Shown here: piece by piece, positions 8,276-16,325 of the stretch
Layout: each line of letters opens with the position of its first letter
Position numbering within the stretch: position 1 is the stretch's first letter
Origin: JAMQPK01 sp035937795
GTDB taxonomy: Bacteria > Acidobacteriota > Vicinamibacteria > Vicinamibacterales > JAMQPK01
Direction: 5' to 3'
DNA length: 64,000 bases
Assembly: GCA_035937795.1 (NCBI GenBank)
Contig: DASZHO010000007.1
Location: 5,202-69,201 of the forward strand
Notes under the pieces: model-generated
The model's input: the letters and a program-made list of their open reading frames with translations, nothing else
The model's database searches: none
What the model was told of the DNA's origin: nothing
Made by a program: the position numbers and the translations under genes

Positions 8276-8439
8276 GGCCGGGAGGCGGCAGCCTGAAGCC
8301 TGGATTCTCTCTTCCGAAGTTCCATCGCGTAGGCGTCGCGCGCGGCGCGGGAGCCGAGCACCCATCCGATGCAGATCCCGACAAACAGCACGGTCGGAAT
8401 GAAGATGAAATGCGCCGACGTCATCTGGCCGAAATTCAC
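8254..8439 (-). CDS. Small membrane protein at the end of the ccm cluster
   Basis: 61 aa. One hydrophobic segment (HFIFIPTVLFVGICIGWVLG, residues 10-29) is followed by a basic/acidic helix rich in Arg and Glu. Its ATG overlaps the ccmD stop (4 bp), so it is probably translated with the ccm genes. I do not recognise the family; the size and layout recall CcmD-like accessory proteins. The C-terminus is coded by a heptamer repeat. Confidence 0.6.
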   Translation of the reverse strand: MNFGQMTSAHFIFIPTVLFVGICIGWVLGSRAARDAYAMELRKRESRLQAAASRPGAKPDA

Positions 8440-8714
8440 GGGCGCCTCTTTGCCATCTGGCTCGACAGCTCGGAGATCTCGCGCTCAACCTTCCCGAGCT
8501 TCCGCCACATCAGCCACACATAGGCCAGCACCGCGATCCAGACGAACGCGTAGGCGGCGACGAGCAGCCGCGCCGCCGGCAACTGCTCGCCGGCCGGCAA
8601 CTGGCTGACCGGCACGAACTCGGTCTGTCCGGGCTGCGCCAGCACGAGCGCGCCCATGCCCGCCACGCCAACGGTGAACAACAGCAGCCACCACGTCATG
8701 CGTCTCGGTGTCAT
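8436..8714 (-). CDS. ccmD: CcmD-like cytochrome c maturation protein
   Basis: 92 aa. There is an N-terminal hydrophobic segment (signal or first helix, residues 7-27) and a second helix AAYAFVWIAVLAYVWLMWRK (about 53-72), followed by a charged helix KVEREISELSSQM. The YAFVWIAVLAYV...RKLxxVEREI pattern fits the CcmD family, small membrane proteins that help release holo-CcmE from CcmABC. It is longer than the usual 40-70 residues because of the first helix. It overlaps ccmC by 4 bp (ATGA). Confidence 0.75.
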   Translation of the reverse strand: MTPRRMTWWLLLFTVGVAGMGALVLAQPGQTEFVPVSQLPAGEQLPAARLLVAAYAFVWIAVLAYVWLMWRKLGKVEREISELSSQMAKRRP

Positions 8715-9367
8715 AGGTCGCTATCCACGTACAGCTGATCGAGCAACGCCTGCTGTTCGGCGATGCGCACGCGCGCCGTCAACAGCACGATGTACAGCAG
8801 GAGGAATCCTGCGAACGACACCCACAGCGGTGTCGCGAAATCCACCGGTAGCGTGGGAACCACGCTCGTTTTCGGATGCATCGTGCGCCACATGTTCACC
8901 GAGAGGTAGACGAACGGCGCGTTCGCCATGCCGAAGACGGCAAGACCTGCCGAAAGCGTCTCCGATCCCGGGCCGCCGTATTTTCTCAGAATCAGATATG
9001 ACACGAAAATCATCCACATCAGGAAAGACATCGTCAGGCGTGGATCCCAGACCCACCAGACGCCCCAGGCCTTGCGCGCCCAGAGCGGCCCGGTGACGAG
9101 CGCGATCGAGCCATAGAGCACCGTCAGCTCGGCTGCGGCGAGCGCGATGCGATCGAACGCCTGGCGCTTCCTGATGAGGAACGCGGCGCTCATGAGCCCG
9201 CAGAAGATTGCCGACAGCAGCATCAGGACCGCCGGCGGAAAGTGAAAATAGAAAATCTTCTGCACGAGGCCCATCGTCGACTCGAACGGCGCACGCGCGA
9301 TCAACAGCAGCGCCGACACGTAGAGCGCCATCAGCACGACGACGAGAGGCAGGAAGGCTTTGCGCAT
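8711..9367 (-). CDS. ccmC: Heme exporter membrane protein CcmC
   Basis: 218 aa with six hydrophobic segments. The tryptophan-rich WWD motif AWGVWWVWDPRLT (about residues 105-117) is in the periplasmic loop, and conserved His residues occur before it (FYFHFPP, ~41) and after it (RTMHPKTS, ~172). CcmC presents heme to CcmE and forms the holo-CcmE adduct. It sits in the usual order A-B-C-D. A 38-bp gap with an 8-bp tandem repeat separates it from ccmB, and GAAGGG precedes the ATG. Confidence 0.95.
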   Translation of the reverse strand: MRKAFLPLVVVLMALYVSALLLIARAPFESTMGLVQKIFYFHFPPAVLMLLSAIFCGLMSAAFLIRKRQAFDRIALAAAELTVLYGSIALVTGPLWARKAWGVWWVWDPRLTMSFLMWMIFVSYLILRKYGGPGSETLSAGLAVFGMANAPFVYLSVNMWRTMHPKTSVVPTLPVDFATPLWVSFAGFLLLYIVLLTARVRIAEQQALLDQLYVDSDL

Positions 9368-9380
9368 CCCTTCTACTTCA

Positions 9381-9404
9381 CTCCTTCATTCCTTCATTCC
9401 TTAG
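9381..9404. repeat. 8-bp tandem repeat between ccmB and ccmC
   Basis: Plus-strand units CCTTCATT, CCTTCATT, CCTTAGTT in the 38-bp gap between ccmB and ccmC. The minus-strand reading (AATGAAGG units) resembles the AATGAAGG words just before the heptamer tract at 4280-4305. Confidence 0.6.
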
Positions 9405-9405
9405 T

Positions 9406-10098
9406 TCAGTCTGTCATCAGCGGCTCGAACGTCCAGAGCGCCAGCGTCACGAACACCACGTCAAAGAACAGCAGCAGCACGATCCAGAACTGCGCCATGG
9501 CAATATTCGGCTCGGGGTCGAGCAGCGCGCCGGTGCCGCGCACCCCGGCGATCATGACCGGGATTGTCACTGGATACAACAGGATCGGCAGAAGCACGTC
9601 CCGGCTTCGCGCCCGGGCCAGCATGGCCGCAAACAGCGTCCCCACACAGGCGAAGCCGACCGTTCCTGCGACGAGGAGCGCCGCCATCAGCGAAACCCGC
9701 TCGAACAGCCTCGCCTGAAACAACAGCGCGACGAGCGGGACGGTCACAATCTCGGTGGCCGCCAGCAACGCGAGTATTCCCAGCAGCTTCCCGACGTAGA
9801 TGGCGGGACGCACGACCGGAGCCAGCATCAGGGCGCGCAGCGTGTCGTTATATCGTTCCCGCTCAAACGTCCGCCCCAGGGCGAGCGTTCCTGAGAACGC
9901 GATTGCGATCCACAGAATTCCGGCGGCGGCGTCTCCAGCCTCGCCAAGCGGTTTGCCTTCGCGCACAAAAGCCACCGCAAAAATCAGCACGCACGACAGC
10001 GCAAAAAACAGCGTTGTGAAAAGAAGCTCGCGGCTGCGCGCTTCGACGGCGAGATCCTTCCGGACCACCAGCCAGACGGCGCGCCAGAAGGATGTCAC
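9406..10098 (-). CDS. ccmB: Heme ABC transporter permease CcmB
   Basis: 230 aa with six predicted membrane segments and the CcmB opening: FWRAVWLVVRKDLAVEARSR, then FALSCVLIFAVAF. The central part has GTLALGRTFERERYNDTLRA, the conserved cytoplasmic loop that contacts CcmA. With CcmA and CcmC it forms the transporter that drives release of holo-CcmE. The start overlaps the ccmA stop by 4 bp. Confidence 0.93.
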   Translation of the reverse strand: MTSFWRAVWLVVRKDLAVEARSRELLFTTLFFALSCVLIFAVAFVREGKPLGEAGDAAAGILWIAIAFSGTLALGRTFERERYNDTLRALMLAPVVRPAIYVGKLLGILALLAATEIVTVPLVALLFQARLFERVSLMAALLVAGTVGFACVGTLFAAMLARARSRDVLLPILLYPVTIPVMIAGVRGTGALLDPEPNIAMAQFWIVLLLFFDVVFVTLALWTFEPLMTD

Positions 10099-10814
10099 GA
10101 TGCCGCCACCGCCGAGTGCAGGTGCGCCTGATAGCGCCGGCGCAGGCCCCGGACGTCTGTCTCGACGGCTACCAACCGCCCGTCGCGCAGCACGGCCGCG
10201 CGGTCCAGCACCTCCTCGGCCGTCTCGAGATCGTGCGTGGCCACCAGCACGATGCGGCCCGACAAGCGCAGCTCCTTGAAGCGCGCAATCAGCGCCACAG
10301 TCGACGCATCGTCGAGGCCGGTGAACGGCTCGTCGAACAGCAGGAGCTTTGGTGAGTGCAGCAGCGCGCGCTCCAGCGCGAGGCGCTGCCGCATGCCGCG
10401 CGAGAACCCGTGGACGACATCGTTGGCTCTGTCGCCAAGCGACGCCCGTTCGAGGGCCGCCGACGCCTTGGCCGCGGCATCAGTCACGCCGTACAGCCGC
10501 GCGAAGAACATCAGGTTTTCGCGCGCGGTCAGCTCCGGGTACAGGTGCAGCTCGTGGGACAGCACGCCGATGCGGGCGCGAAGGTGCGGCCCGAGCTCCG
10601 CCGCGGTACGCCCTTCGTAGCGGACCTCGCCAGACGAGGCGGTCGAAAGCGTCGAAACAATCGAGAGCAACGTCGACTTGCCGGCGCCGTTCGGCCCGAG
10701 AAGTCCGACTACCTCGCCCGCACGGCATTCCATCGACACGCGGGAGAGCGCGCGGCGGCGTCCGTAGTTGCGGCTGAGTTCGCGGATGGAGAGCTCGTTG
10801 AAGTCGACGCTCAC
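10095..10814 (-). CDS. ccmA: Heme ABC transporter ATP-binding protein CcmA
   Basis: 239 aa from a GTG at 10814 that overlaps the stop of the upstream gene (GTGA). ABC ATPase motifs: Walker A GPNGAGKS (about residue 40), signature FSRGMRQRLALERAL (~133; SRGMRQR in place of LSGGQ, as in CcmA proteins), Walker B LLLFDEPF and the His switch VATHD. It powers CcmB/C/D. A longer frame to 11060 runs out of frame through the neighbour and is rejected. Confidence 0.94.
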   Translation of the reverse strand: MSVDFNELSIRELSRNYGRRRALSRVSMECRAGEVVGLLGPNGAGKSTLLSIVSTLSTASSGEVRYEGRTAAELGPHLRARIGVLSHELHLYPELTARENLMFFARLYGVTDAAAKASAALERASLGDRANDVVHGFSRGMRQRLALERALLHSPKLLLFDEPFTGLDDASTVALIARFKELRLSGRIVLVATHDLETAEEVLDRAAVLRDGRLVAVETDVRGLRRRYQAHLHSAVAAS

Positions 10815-12697
10815 GCGGCCAGGCCCTGGCCGCCTTCCGTGTCGAGCTCGCGGTAGATTCGCTCGAGCTGCGCGATGAGCGCCGGGCGGCGCTCGGCGTA
10901 ACGCGAAGCGTCGATACTTCCCGCGTGCCGCTGTTGCTCGAGGCGGACGAGCTCGGAAAAGATTTTCTCGCGCTTGCCCTTCAACTGCTTCACCCGGGCG
11001 CCGTCGCTCGCCGGTCTGGGCCTGCGGCCGGCCCAGAAGCCCGCCGCCACCATGACGCACGCAAGAATGAGGGCAACGGTGCGCGGCACCGGGCTATGGT
11101 GCGGCAGGCCGGAAATGTTCAGCGTGAGCGCGCCTCCCGCAGCCTGCGATGGACCCTGGCCCAGCACGTAGTGGTCGCCTTGAAATTCCCGTTCCTGCTG
11201 GTTTGACAGCTGCGGCGATGCCAGTGACATGTCGCCGACCTTCTTCATCAGGACCGCGACATTTCCAACCGGCACGGGGAATTTCTGGCTCAGCGTCACG
11301 TCGCCGCCCGAATACGGCATCTGGTACGCCACCTGGATTTCCGTCTGGCCGGGCGCGAACGGACCGGTCACCGTGATGAGATTTCCACGTGCGATCGCCT
11401 GAGGCGTGGCGTCCACGACCGAGGCTCCCTGCGCTTCTTTCGGCAGTTCTAGAGAGATCGCCGAGGGTGGATTGACGGGGGCGCGCGCCGTGTTTTCGAA
11501 ATCGAGCAGGTAATAGACCTGGAGCGTATCATCCGCCAGATCGAGGATCACGCGAGTCTGGTCGCCGAGCACGACGATTCCCGACACCGCTTGAAGCGGC
11601 GCCGAGCCGCCCCCGGCCTCAGCGCCCTTCAACGTCGCAACGAGCATCAGCCGGATTCCGCCCTGCGTCGGCGCCGGAAACGCTTCGGACTCCAGCCGCT
11701 CGCCGTCAACCACGGCCACTGCTTTCACCTGCGCACCGCCGGCAATGCCGCCGAACTCAGCGCGGCCGTTTTCGTCGGTCTTCACCGTGATCACCTTGTC
11801 ACCGTGCGTGAGATCGTGCAGCTCGACCACATGGTCGGTGATGTTGTTGGAAAGCTGGCCGCGAATGAGCCGAACCGAGATGTGGCCCTCCGGAAGATCG
11901 GTCACGGGCCGCGGAATGCCGGACATCTGTTTCGGATCCGGCATCTGAAACTGCGCCCAGGCGCTGCCCGCGAAGGCCAGCACCGCCAGCAGCAGCACCA
12001 GCAGTTTGACGCCGCATTGCTTGCAGAACCGCGCATCGGGATCGTTCGACGTCCCGCAGGCGGCACAGCTATTCGCTGCCCTCGCCGCTTGCCCTTCGCC
12101 AGTGGACTTCTCGCCCGCTGCTTCCGGGACCTCACCGCTGCTCTCTTGCGCCGCGGCAGATTCGCCGGCGACCGCGACAGGGCCTGCTCTTCCCAACCGC
12201 GACGCGAGCTCTCTCTCAATAATCTCCTGATAGCCCGACCCGGCAGAATCGAGTTGCTTGATCAGGCGCACCGCGCGCGTGCGCAGCCGCGCCGTCATGT
12301 CTTCGTAGTCGCTCGCCGACACCTTTCCCATCGCGTGATCGAATTCGAGCTCCTTGATCGAGCGAAGCGCCAGGTTCTTCTCGCGCTCCAGCGCCGCCCG
12401 GGTACGGCTTCCGATCATCTCCGGCTGGTAGGTCTCCGCCGACACCAGCGGCCGCAGCGTGCGCAGCGCGCCAAGCCCCACAAGCGCGGCCGCGCCGATG
12501 GCCAGGCAAATCAGGATGATGTTCGATGGACTGCTGCCGCGAACCATGACGACGGCGACGGTCGCCGTGAACAAGGCGAGCAGTGTGAAGAATTGCCAGG
12601 GCCGAAGGGTGTTGTCGTCGGATCCGCCGGACGGGTTCGACCCGCCGGACGTGCTGGACCCGGTGGGCCCGTTGAATGTTGACGCGCTGGGTGACAC
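10811..12697 (-). CDS. CcmI-like / zinc-ribbon / exported-domain fusion in the ccm cluster
   Basis: 628 aa from a GTG start. Order of parts: disordered Ser/Gly N-terminus; two membrane helices (about 35-52 and 58-78); a charged helix LALRSIKELEFDHAMGKVSASDYE like the N-terminal part of CcmI proteins (about 109-132); a CxxC...CxxC zinc ribbon (Cys211, 214, 225, 228); at once a hydrophobic stretch LVLLLAVLAFAGSAWAQ (about 233-249) that looks like a signal peptide; a beta-rich region of about 300 residues; a C-terminal helix (~560-580); and a coiled-coil tail. The inner signal-like segment suggests that a cytoplasmic CcmI/zinc-ribbon protein and an exported protein have been joined. Its role is probably in apocytochrome handling or membrane anchoring; not established. 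Confidence 0.7.
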   Translation of the reverse strand: MSPSASTFNGPTGSSTSGGSNPSGGSDDNTLRPWQFFTLLALFTATVAVVMVRGSSPSNIILICLAIGAAALVGLGALRTLRPLVSAETYQPEMIGSRTRAALEREKNLALRSIKELEFDHAMGKVSASDYEDMTARLRTRAVRLIKQLDSAGSGYQEIIERELASRLGRAGPVAVAGESAAAQESSGEVPEAAGEKSTGEGQAARAANSCAACGTSNDPDARFCKQCGVKLLVLLLAVLAFAGSAWAQFQMPDPKQMSGIPRPVTDLPEGHISVRLIRGQLSNNITDHVVELHDLTHGDKVITVKTDENGRAEFGGIAGGAQVKAVAVVDGERLESEAFPAPTQGGIRLMLVATLKGAEAGGGSAPLQAVSGIVVLGDQTRVILDLADDTLQVYYLLDFENTARAPVNPPSAISLELPKEAQGASVVDATPQAIARGNLITVTGPFAPGQTEIQVAYQMPYSGGDVTLSQKFPVPVGNVAVLMKKVGDMSLASPQLSNQQEREFQGDHYVLGQGPSQAAGGALTLNISGLPHHSPVPRTVALILACVMVAAGFWAGRRPRPASDGARVKQLKGKREKIFSELVRLEQQRHAGSIDASRYAERRPALIAQLERIYRELDTEGGQGLAA

Positions 12698-12704
12698 CTG
12701 GAAC

Positions 12705-15194
12705 CTAATCGAGGTCTTCCAGTTCTTCGTTGAGGCGCGCCTCTAGGTTCGCGTCCTCGATCGAATCCGGACGAGTTGACTCAGCGGAACTGGCCGGCGC
12801 ATCCGAAGAATGCCGCGACCACCTGACGACGGCGAACGCGCCGGCTACGGCGCCGACGCCTCCGAGGAGATACGGAAACAACCAGGCGAGCCGATTGAAG
12901 CCATGATCGATCGGTGAGGTCAGAATGTCCTCGCCGCCGAAGTCCCGCACGAAGGTCGCGATAATCTCGTCGTGCGTTTTCCCCTGCGCTACCAGGTTAT
13001 GAATCTTGGAGTTCTGGGCGTCCTGCCCTTCGCAATTCGGCATGCCGCACACGTCCAGCCCGCGCCGGCAGCCGCAGGTGCAGATAATCTCGTGCTGAAG
13101 CTGGTTCTCGAGCGGGGTGATGGGCTGGGCCTGCACGGTCTGCCCCGCGGTCGTTTGCTGGGCCCACCCGTTGGCCGCCAGCAGGAACACCAGGAGCACG
13201 GCGCCCGCGGTCGTGGCCACTTCCGCAGGGAACCTGGCGAGGGCAAATGCGAACGTCCGCTCGGGCAGCAGCGCGAGGCCGGTCCCCATGGCCATCACCG
13301 CGAAGCCGAACCAGATCCAGTTCACCAGCGGATTGATCACAATCTCCAGGCTGGCCGACTGGTCCTTCATTTCGTAACCGCCAATCACGACGTAGAGATC
13401 TTCGGTAGGGCTGCGGCGAATCGCCACTTCGGTCGTCGGCTCCGACTCGTGCTTGCGATAGAACCAGCGCGCCGGGTACAGCTTCCCGATTTCCTTTCCG
13501 TCATAGAACGCGGTGAGGTAGGCCGTGACCATCTGCTTCTGGCCGTCGTCGCTCGTGCGGATGGCATCGTGACGAATGGTGAAGCGGCCGACGGTGGTCT
13601 GCTGGCCGGGCCGCAGCAGAACTTTCTCGTCGTGTTTGAATCCCTGGCCCGCAAAGCCGAGGAACATCAGGACGATGCCGACATGGACGATGTAGCCGCC
13701 GTAGCGGCGCCGCGACCGGCCCACAAGGCCGATCATCGCGGTCAGCAGGTCGGTGCCGGTACTGCGCCGCCGTACGATCGCGCCGCGCCAGAATTCCTGC
13801 GCGATCGTGCCGAGCACGAATCCCGAAAACATGAAGCACAGCCCCGACGTCCACACCCGGACGCCGAGCGCAAGGATCGCAATCCCGGTGACGAGCCCGG
13901 TGAGGCCCGGCCAGAGGAATTGATACTTCAAATTCGAGACGGTCGACTTCCGCCAGGCCAGCAACGGCCCCACGCCGGTCAGGAACAACAGAATCAGCCC
14001 GACCGGCAGCATCCATTTGTTGTAGAAAGCAGCCGCCACGGTCAGCCGCTGCCCGCGTACGGCCTCGCTCAACGTCGGAAACATCGTCGCGAAGAGGATG
14101 AAGAACGCCGAAAACAGCAGAATCCAGTTGTTCACGAGAAACGCCGCTTCGCGCGACACCCACGAGTCGAGCTCGTTGCGCGATCGAAGCAGCGGCAGCC
14201 GGTAAATCACCAGCCCGAAGCTCGCGACAAGGATCGTGATCATGAACCCGGTGAAGAGCCGCGCCAGCTCGGTGTCCTGTCCGAATGCGTGGACCGACTG
14301 CACCACGCCGGAGCGCGTCATGAACGTCCCGAAGATCGTCAGGAAGAAGGTCACGATGACCAGCGTGACATTCCACACGCGCAGCATGCTGCGCCGCTCC
14401 TGCACCATCACCGAATGGAGAAACGCGGTCGCCGTGAACCACGGCAGCAAGCCCGCATTCTCAACCGGATCCCAACCCCAGAACCCCCCCCAGCCGAGCT
14501 CTTCGTACGCCCAGATCATGCCCAGCGTCAGACCGAACGACAGGAACAGCCACGAGAACATCGTCCACCTGCGGACCGCGCGCAGCCACGCGTCGTCCAG
14601 ATGGCCTGTGATGAGCGCGGCCATGCAGAACGCATAGGGAATCGTCATCCCCACGAAGCCCGTGTAGAGCGAGGGCGGATGAATCGCCATGTAGGGGTTC
14701 TGCAGCAGCGGATTCAATCCGCGGCCGTCGGCCGGCGCCTCGGTCAGGAAGGTCTCGAACGGGTTCTTGTGAATGATCATCAAGAACAGGAAGAACATCT
14801 CGACGACCGCGATCACCGACACCACGTAGGGAATCAGCTCGCGATGGCGCTCCCGATTCACGTAAATGGCGAGACTGCCGAACACCGACAGCAGAAACAC
14901 CCAGAACATGATCGAGCCGTCGAGCCCGCCCCAATACGATGTGATCCTGTAGAACAGCGGCTGGACGGAATCGGAATAGTGCTGGACGTATTTGATTGAA
15001 TAGTCCCCGGTCACAAACGCGTGGATGATCAGCGCTGATGCGGTGGTCATCAAAGCGGTCACGAGGTAGAACGCCCCTATCCCGCTTTCCACCAGCGCCC
15101 GCGACCCGCGGCGGGCACCGGCCACCGACGCGGCGACCGCGTAGCTCGACACGACAAAGGCGGCGAGGAGGAGCGAGTATCCGAGTGAGGGCAT
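12705..15194 (-). CDS. ccmF: CcmF-CcmH fusion, heme lyase of cytochrome c maturation
   Basis: 829 aa. Residues 1-650 are CcmF: about 14 membrane segments, the WWD motif WGGFWGWDPVENAGLLPW (235-252) and His residues flanking it (IHPPSLYTG ~171, QGFKHDE ~521). After a hydrophobic helix ending in NGWAQ (about 660-678), residues 690-795 are a CcmH-like domain with a Cys-rich head ICTCGCRRGLDVC (Cys705, 707, 709, 716) and HNLVAQGKTHDEIIATFVRDFG, the CcmH helix bundle, then a membrane anchor. CcmF attaches heme to apocytochrome and CcmH reduces the CxxCH thiols. The head has CTCGC in place of the usual single CxxC. Confidence 0.93.
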   Translation of the reverse strand: MPSLGYSLLLAAFVVSSYAVAASVAGARRGSRALVESGIGAFYLVTALMTTASALIIHAFVTGDYSIKYVQHYSDSVQPLFYRITSYWGGLDGSIMFWVFLLSVFGSLAIYVNRERHRELIPYVVSVIAVVEMFFLFLMIIHKNPFETFLTEAPADGRGLNPLLQNPYMAIHPPSLYTGFVGMTIPYAFCMAALITGHLDDAWLRAVRRWTMFSWLFLSFGLTLGMIWAYEELGWGGFWGWDPVENAGLLPWFTATAFLHSVMVQERRSMLRVWNVTLVIVTFFLTIFGTFMTRSGVVQSVHAFGQDTELARLFTGFMITILVASFGLVIYRLPLLRSRNELDSWVSREAAFLVNNWILLFSAFFILFATMFPTLSEAVRGQRLTVAAAFYNKWMLPVGLILLFLTGVGPLLAWRKSTVSNLKYQFLWPGLTGLVTGIAILALGVRVWTSGLCFMFSGFVLGTIAQEFWRGAIVRRRSTGTDLLTAMIGLVGRSRRRYGGYIVHVGIVLMFLGFAGQGFKHDEKVLLRPGQQTTVGRFTIRHDAIRTSDDGQKQMVTAYLTAFYDGKEIGKLYPARWFYRKHESEPTTEVAIRRSPTEDLYVVIGGYEMKDQSASLEIVINPLVNWIWFGFAVMAMGTGLALLPERTFAFALARFPAEVATTAGAVLLVFLLAANGWAQQTTAGQTVQAQPITPLENQLQHEIICTCGCRRGLDVCGMPNCEGQDAQNSKIHNLVAQGKTHDEIIATFVRDFGGEDILTSPIDHGFNRLAWLFPYLLGGVGAVAGAFAVVRWSRHSSDAPASSAESTRPDSIEDANLEARLNEELEDLD

Positions 15195-15202
15195 CGGGGA
15201 AC

Positions 15203-15255
15203 TTGAAAGTTAAAAGTTAAAAGTTAATCTCAAGAGTTAAAAGTAGAAAGTATTT
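15203..15255. repeat. Heptanucleotide tandem repeat (AAAGTTA type) between ccmF and ccmE
   Basis: Units GAAAGTT, AAAAGTT, AAAAGTT, then degenerate AATCTCA, AGAGTTA, AAAGTAG, AAAGTAT. The tract fills most of the 69-bp gap inside the ccm cluster and matches the tract at 4311-4405 in unit sequence. Confidence 0.8.
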
Positions 15256-15263
15256 AGCATCGT

Positions 15264-15677
15264 TCAGTTGCTGCTTTGACGCCCGGGAGGCGGCTTCGCC
15301 GGATCGTACTTCGATGGACATTTCGCCATGATGTTGTTGGCGTGGAAGCCGTCTTTTTCGAGCGTGCCGCTCAGCACCACTTCCGAGTCCTGCTTGAATG
15401 TGTCGGGCACGATGCCGGAATACATCGCCGGAACCGAGATGCCTTTGTTCTGCACGGTGAAGCGGTAGTCGAGCGAGTCGCGCGCCCGAAGAGGCTCGCC
15501 CTGCACGAAGCCGTGCAGCTGCAGTTTCCTGCCTTCCCACTGCTGCGGGCTGGCCATCACTTCGTCAACGTGCTTGTAATATTCGGTGTCGGAGCGCAGC
15601 GAGAACCACATCAGGCCGCCGAAGGCAGCCGCGAGCACCACAGCCGTGACGCCAATCCGTATAACTTTCTGGTTCAT
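15264..15677 (-). CDS. ccmE: Cytochrome c-type biogenesis heme chaperone CcmE, Cys variant
   Basis: 137 aa. N-terminal membrane anchor (residues 7-27), then an OB-fold beta-barrel (HGFVQGEPLR, YRFTVQNKG, VVLSGTLEKDGFHANNIMAKC). Standard CcmE binds heme through His in HxxxY; here the same place reads Cys120-Pro-Ser-Lys-Tyr124 (CxxxY), confirmed in the DNA (TGT codon). CxxxY-type CcmE is known from archaea and Desulfovibrio. The ATG at 15677 has GGAAG about 5 nt upstream; a GTG at 15707 would add ten residues and overlap maf. Heme is expected to be bound covalently through Cys120. Confidence 0.9.
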   Translation of the reverse strand: MNQKVIRIGVTAVVLAAAFGGLMWFSLRSDTEYYKHVDEVMASPQQWEGRKLQLHGFVQGEPLRARDSLDYRFTVQNKGISVPAMYSGIVPDTFKQDSEVVLSGTLEKDGFHANNIMAKCPSKYDPAKPPPGRQSSN

Positions 15678-15699
15678 ATGGACTTCCGGAGAGAATTCT

Positions 15700-16299
15700 C
15701 TAGTCACTCAGGATATCACACCCGAGCGCCTTTAACAGGCGGTGCACGCGTGCCACCGGCAGCCCGACGACGTTCGAATAGGAGCCGTCGATCCCTTCAA
15801 TGAACCTCGACGCCAGCCCTTGTGCCGCGTAACCGCCGGCCTTGTCCATAGGCTCGCCGGAGGCGATATACCAGGCGATTTCCGGCTCGCTCAACGCGGA
15901 CATACGAACCCACGTCCGCTCGACATGCGCCAGCCCGCGGTCCCCCCTCAGTAAATGTAAGCCCGTCAGCACTTCGTGCGTCCGCCCTGCCAGGAGCCGA
16001 ATCATGCGCTCGGCATCGACCTTGCCGGCGGGCTTCCCCAGCACCTGACCATCGCAAACCACCGTCGTGTCGGCGCCCAAAACCACTTCCGGAAAAGGAG
16101 CTGCCGTGTTCTCCGCGCGGCTCAATGCAGCGGCTGCCGTCCTGGCCTTCGTCCCGGCCAGCCGCGCGACATATTGCTCTGCCGTTTCCCCCATCCTGAG
16201 TCGCTCGTCGACATCAACCGCAAATATCTCGAACGTAAAGCCGGCGTCGCGCAGCAGATTTGCGCGGCGCGGCGATGCCGAAGCGAGAATCAAGCGCAT
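15700..16299 (-). CDS. maf: Maf family nucleoside triphosphate pyrophosphatase
   Basis: 199 aa. Signature motifs: LILASASPRRANLL at the N-terminus, then VLGADTTVVCDGQVLGKP (~75-92) and ASGEPMDKAGGYAAQGLASRFIEGIDGSYSNVVGLP near the C-terminus (the last given in parts: GEPMDKAGGYA and GSYSNVVGLP). Maf enzymes hydrolyse non-canonical nucleotides such as dTTP/UTP or modified forms. The start at 16299 is used because the family always begins at this LILASASPRR strand; the frame upstream is antisense to the DUF721 gene. No ribosome site; a -10-like TAACAT lies 8 nt upstream. Confidence 0.93.
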   Translation of the reverse strand: MRLILASASPRRANLLRDAGFTFEIFAVDVDERLRMGETAEQYVARLAGTKARTAAAALSRAENTAAPFPEVVLGADTTVVCDGQVLGKPAGKVDAERMIRLLAGRTHEVLTGLHLLRGDRGLAHVERTWVRMSALSEPEIAWYIASGEPMDKAGGYAAQGLASRFIEGIDGSYSNVVGLPVARVHRLLKALGCDILSD

Positions 16300-16307
16300 C
16301 GGGAGGA

Positions 16308-16317
16308 ATGTTACACT
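16308..16317. promoter_or_regulatory. Overlapping -10 elements shared by maf and the DUF721 gene
   Basis: ATGTTACACT holds TACACT on the plus strand (16312-16317), preceded by TGt as an extended -10 and 8 nt before the DUF721 ATG, and TAACAT on the minus strand (16308-16313), 8 nt before the maf ATG. The start codons are 26 bp apart, so both mRNAs would be nearly leaderless. Confidence 0.45.
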
Positions 16318-16325
16318 CGGTTTCC

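Noticed and set aside
12972..14999. 675-aa open frame on the plus strand
   Set aside because: It lies wholly antisense to ccmF, is His/Arg/Glu-rich without domains, and arises from GC-rich codon bias.
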